Shown: positions 56,596 through 60,000 of the stretch, one piece after another
How the letters are laid out: each line of letters starts with the position of its first letter
Numbering within the stretch: the first letter of the stretch is position 1
Origin: Polytrichum commune
Lineage: Eukaryota > Streptophyta > Polytrichopsida > Polytrichales > Polytrichaceae
Length of the DNA stretch: 60,000 nucleotides
Direction of reading: 5' to 3'
Assembly: GCA_950295325.1 (NCBI GenBank)
Contig: OX485803.1
Location: 73,239,554 to 73,299,553 of the forward strand
The notes under the pieces: model-generated
What the model was told of the DNA's origin: nothing
Database searches by the model: none
Seen by the model: the letters and a program-made list of their open reading frames with translations, nothing else
Made by a program: the position numbers and the translations under genes

Positions 56596-59500
56596 TGTAT
56601 ATAGGTATGTATATGTATGTATATATGTATGTATATGTATGTATATATGTATATATATAATATATGTAACATATATGTATATAATATATATAACATATAT
56701 GTAACATATATGTATACAATATATGTATACAATATATGTAACATGTATGTATATAATATATAATATATAAATATGTATACATTTACAGTAAATAATTACA
56801 GTAAATATATACTGTAATTATATACAGTATATATTTACTGTAATTATATACAGTATATATTTACTGTAATTATATACAGTATATATTTACTGTAAATATA
56901 TACAGTATATATTTACTGTAATTATATACAGTATATATTTACTGTAATTATATACTGTATATATTTACTGTATATATTTACTGTAATTATATACTGTATA
57001 TATTTACTGTAATTATATACTGTATATATTTACTGTAATTATATACTGTATATATTTACTGTAATTATATACTGTATATATACTGTAATTATATACTGTA
57101 TATATTTACTGTATATATTTACTGTAATTATATACTGTAATTATATACTGTATATATTTACTGTAAATATATACATCAAGTAGGTAGTAAAGAGAAATTA
57201 GTGGCCTTATTCTAGAAAGGTTTAAAACACTCCGTTTATATCATGTGTGATGTGATGACCTAGTGGTTAAGGCACATGTGTGGGTATCACTAGGTGCAAG
57301 GTTCGATTCCCGTGGCCGACACCTTCGGCCTTGGCCTTGCCATCTATGTGAGTGGTAGGTAGTCTATACTTGTAGGTGAGGTATATGTTGAGGGTTACTT
57401 GGGAGGAGTTAGGAATTGCAGATCTGACATTTATTCATTTTTTATTTTTTAATGTGATATATATATAATAAGTTTTTTTTTAAAAATATTTTTGTGACCA
57501 TATCAACAGAAAAAATCAACAAAATTGTGTTACATCGTGTCCAGGTCAATGCGTCCTAAGTAACAACCGTGACCAACGCCTTTCTGTTGATCCGGACGCA
57601 AAATTTTCTACTAGTGCAACCGTCGGTAAGCTCCGGGTTCGCCACAGCAACCAATTTTCCCATTTTCATGCGAAGTGCCACAGATCTCTTCTCAACTGCG
57701 GCTTTCATTGCAGCCGCCTTGTCAGCAGGGGACACTTCTCCTTCTGATTGCTCCACAAGCTGACGTGCACCCTCGTCCGCAGCGAGACCCAGCTCATGCT
57801 GCACAAAGAGAGAACAAGAACGAGGAAACCAAATTTTGAAATGAAAATGAAATTAATAAGTTGGACAAGATGTTTTGGACCAAAGAAATGAACTACAGCT
57901 AGACAAATGAGAGCACCCGAAATCTGAACCTAGAGCCGAGGCTTCACATTGTTAGAATCTAACCTGAAATGAGGCCATCAAATCCAAAACATTAAGTGAG
58001 ACCTGAAATCTGAACCTATATCCAGGGCTTCAATGTCTTTGATTTTAACCTGAAATGGGGCCAACTAGACTTATATAAAGTGAGCACCCGAAATCTCAAA
58101 CTAGAGCCGAGGCTTCAAAGTGTTAGATTCTAACCTGAAATGAGGCCAACTACATATATATAAAGTGAGCACCTGTAATTCGAACCTTGAAGCCGAGGCT
58201 TCAAAATGTGACCCTCTTGACCTCAAAATGAAGGTTTCGGTCCCGAAACCCATATATTGGACAGCCACATAATGTGAGAACCTGATATCTAAGCCTATAG
58301 GCCACTTTCAAAGACTTAGATTCTAACTTGAAATGAAGCTAACTAAACCAACATAAAGTGAGCATGTGAAAAATCAAACTAGAGCCGAGGCTTCAAAGTG
58401 TTAGATTCTAACCTGAAATGAGGCCATCCAAACCAACATAAAGTGAGCACCCGAATTCTCATACTAGAGCCTAGGCTTCAAAATGTTAGATTCTAACTTG
58501 AAATGTGGCAACTAGACTTATATAAAGTGAGCACCTGAAATCTCAAACTAGAGCGGAGGCTTCAAAGTGTCAGTTTCTAAGTTCAAATGAGGCCACTTAG
58601 AGTTAAAGTCTAACCTGAAATGAGGCCAACTAAAACAACATAAAGTGTTTACCTTAAATCTAAACCTAGAGCCGAGGCCTCTTATTGTTAGATTCTAACC
58701 TGAAATGAGGCCAACTAGAGAAATATAAAGTGAGCACCTGTAATCTGAAACTTGAAGCCGAGGCTTCAAAATGTGACCTTCTAGACCTCCAAAGGAAGGT
58801 TTCGGTCCCGAAACCCATATATTGGACACCCACATAAAATGAGACCCTGAAATCTAAGCCTATAGGCCACTTTCAAAGATTTACATTCTAACCTGAAATG
58901 AAGTTAACTAAACCAACATAAAGTGAGCATGTGAAAAATCAAACTAGAGCCGAGGCTTCAAAGTGTTAGATTCTAACCTGAAATGAGGCCATCCAAACCA
59001 CCATAAAGTGAGCACCCGAATTCTTATACTAGAGCCTAGGCTTCAAAATGTTAGATTCTAACTTGAAATGTGGCAACTAGACTTATATAAAGTGAGCACC
59101 TGAAATATCAAACAAGAGCCGAGGCTTCAAAGTGTTAGATTCTAACCTGAAAAGAGGCCAAACACACATATATAAAGTGAGCACCCGAAATATCAAACAA
59201 GAGCCGAGGCTTCAAAGTGTTAGATTATAACTTGAAATGAGGCCAACTAGATATATATAAAGTGAGCACCTGTAAATTGAACCTTGAAGCCGGGGCTTCA
59301 GGGTGTGACCCCCTAGACCTCAAAAGGAAGGTTTCGGTCCCGAAACCCATATATTGGACACCCACATAAAGTGAGAACCTGATATCTAAGCCTATAGGCC
59401 ACTTTCAAAGACTTAGATTCTAACCTGAAATGAGGCCAACTAAAACAACATAAAGTAAGCACCCGAATTCTCATATTAGAGCCTAGGCTTCAAAGTGTTA

Positions 59501-60000
59501 GATTCTAACCTGAAATAAGGCCAACTAGACTTATATAAAGTGAGCATCTGAAATCTCAAACAAGAGCCGAGGCTTCAAAGTGTTAGATTCTAACCTGAAA
59601 TGAGGCCAACCACACATATATAAAGTGAGCACCCGAAATATCAAACTAGAGCCGAGGCTTCAAAGTGTTAGATTCTAACCTGAAATGAGGCCAACTAGAC
59701 AAATATAAAGTGAGCATCCGAAATCTCAAAGTAGAGCCGAGGCTTCAAAGTATTAGATTCTAACCTGAAATGAGGCTACTTAGGGACCTCCTAATAATGG
59801 TTCGGTCCCGAACCCCATATATTGGACATCCACAAAATGTGAGAACCTGAGATCTTAACCTATAGCCCACCATCAAAGTTCACATATTTCACAAAATCAT
59901 TAGGACTATTCCGTAACGCACCTGAAATATGAATTTTGTAAACACATGTAATGATAACGAATACCAAGTCTTCTGAGACTTCTTGCACTTTTTGAGGTCG
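52080..60000 (-). CDS. Large multi-exon gene with amino-methyltransferase-like C-terminal domain (5' end outside window)
   Basis: Exons: 60000-59965, 57798-57617 plus 56169-56160 (interrupted by a transposon), 56016-55858, 55721-55486, 55366-54673, 53563-53216, 53057-52784, 52673-52466, 52368-52080. All phases agree, giving about 811 codons here. The middle exon is charged and coiled (AIEDENERAKAMKRRIEEDR...) then Pro/Ser-rich. The C-terminal part has HPCLDLILADIPEGLPVLG at the place of the catalytic DPPY motif, DDGAIILFHPF, RKEWWGMNRLHLTSP; then EKSVLLMQMLIEA, DILLDCTATTGSSIHACRNV and RHIAALEADVDIFEALLAPL, which looks like the AdoMet-binding motif I and following strand. Order IV...X-I is that of beta-class DNA N4C/N6A methyltransferases. 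DIPEG instead of (D/S)PP(Y/W) raises doubt about activity. The final exon is acidic/Ser-rich. Assignment rests on motifs seen by eye. Confidence 0.6.
53625..54595 (+). repeat. Intronic satellite array, forward orientation (~85-bp unit)
   Basis: Units of about 85 bp built on 'GAAGCCTCGGCTCTA', 'GTGCTCACTTTATAT', 'GGCCTCATTTCAGGTTAGAA'. Longer variant units carry the palindrome GGTTTCGGGACCGAAACC at 53795-53812 and 54177-54194. The array lies in the intron between exons 54673 and 53563 of the methyltransferase-like gene. Confidence 0.9.
56504..57172. repeat. AT-only satellite inside the CACTA element
   Basis: 56504-56775 is a TATATG/TATGTA microsatellite. 56776-57172 is a tandem of 'TATATTTACTGTAATTATAT' units, with variants ATACTGTATATA and ATACAGTATATA; ACTGTA recurs every 10-24 bp. 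Many halves are self-complementary (TATACAGTATA). Confidence 0.9.
57243..57440 (+). mobile_element. tRNA-derived SINE-like sequence
   Basis: GATGACCTAGTGGTTAAGGC (57250-57269) resembles a pol III A box, and GGTTCGATTCCCGTGG (57300-57315) is a good B box, spaced as in a tRNA-derived SINE head. It lies inside the non-autonomous CACTA element. The 3' limit is not defined; I saw no clear target duplication. Confidence 0.5.
57895..59880 (-). repeat. Intronic satellite array, reverse orientation
   Basis: Same family as 53625-54595 but inverted: 'TAGAGCCGAGGCTTCAAAGT', 'TTAGATTCTAACCTGAAATG', 'ATATAAAGTGAGCACC'. Longer units with the palindrome GGTTTCGGTCCCGAAACC occur at 58233, 58798, 59330 and (degenerate) 59799, spacings 565, 532 and 469 bp, suggesting a higher-order repeat. 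It occupies the intron between the last exon in the window (59965) and the exon at 57798. Confidence 0.9.

Larger units (their letters stand above)
56173..57616. mobile_element. Non-autonomous CACTA element in an exon
   Basis: 1,444 bp. The left end is CACTACTAGAAAATCATGAC; the right end read in reverse is CACTAGTAGAAAATTTTGCG. It is flanked by the 3-bp duplication CAA (56170-56172 and 57617-57619), the CACTA hallmark. Subterminal sequences repeat 'ATCAACA' and 'GACCAAATCAACA' in both ends, as expected for transposase-binding repeats. It encodes no transposase. Removing it and one CAA restores an exon of exactly 64 codons (ending TDGWLRE at a GTACGC donor). Confidence 0.93.

Noticed and set aside
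56504-56782. Tyr/Ile-rich ORFs on both strands
   Set aside because: They are translations of a TATATG microsatellite.
57250-57315. Functional tRNA gene
   Set aside because: A and B boxes are present but I could not form a cloverleaf with a paired acceptor stem; it looks like a SINE head.
57895-59880. CRISPR-like regular repeats
   Set aside because: The units are contiguous, drift gradually, have no unique spacers of constant length and lie in a plant intron. This is a satellite array.

Overview
This window comes from a large, repeat-rich plant genome, most likely a non-angiosperm streptophyte (charophyte alga, bryophyte, lycophyte, fern or gymnosperm); I cannot place it further. The evidence is genes with many introns, a phytocyanin-type secreted cupredoxin gene, TNP2-type CACTA transposons, nested LTR elements and several MITE families. 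Most of the sequence is AT-rich and decayed, with a GC-rich gene island at about 48.4-51.3 kb.

Layout. 0.4-2.4 kb: minus-strand ORF remnants of an unknown family. 4.3-18.8 kb: one decayed CACTA transposon whose TNP2 gene is interrupted twice, by an unknown ~1 kb insertion (about 5.44-6.43 kb) and by a 9.8-kb Ty3/gypsy retrotransposon (6598-16392) flanked by GGTC duplications. 18.8-31 kb: gene-poor, with Tourist-like and hAT-like MITEs, a decayed minus-strand gene with a possible C2H2-like finger, and a ~77-bp tandem repeat. 31.97-33.24 kb: an apparently complete four-exon phytocyanin gene. 35-36.5 kb: minus-strand ORFs of unknown function. 38.6-43.8 kb: a second decayed CACTA transposase. 44.9-47 kb: two more MITEs and a ~150-bp repeat. 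48.4-60 kb: three minus-strand genes: a Pro/Ser-rich protein, an FCP1/HAD-type phosphatase-like protein, and a nine-exon gene ending in an amino-methyltransferase-like domain that runs off the right edge.

The most notable system is the Ty3/gypsy element. Its polyprotein order is Gag (two CCHC knuckles), aspartic protease, a C5-cytosine DNA methyltransferase, reverse transcriptase, RNase H, integrase, PHD finger. The element therefore encodes a chromatin writer and a candidate histone reader next to its replication machinery. This copy is broken by in-frame stops (six of seven are TAG) and at least three frameshifts, although its two 334-bp terminal repeats look about 98% alike by eye. Its terminal repeats are oddly permuted.

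Second in interest is the 52.1-60 kb gene. A domain with the motif order of a beta-class N4C/N6A methyltransferase is split over exons. One upstream exon is cut by a 1,444-bp non-autonomous CACTA element (target duplication CAA), and two introns carry the same satellite family in opposite orientations, which could fold the pre-mRNA into a long hairpin.
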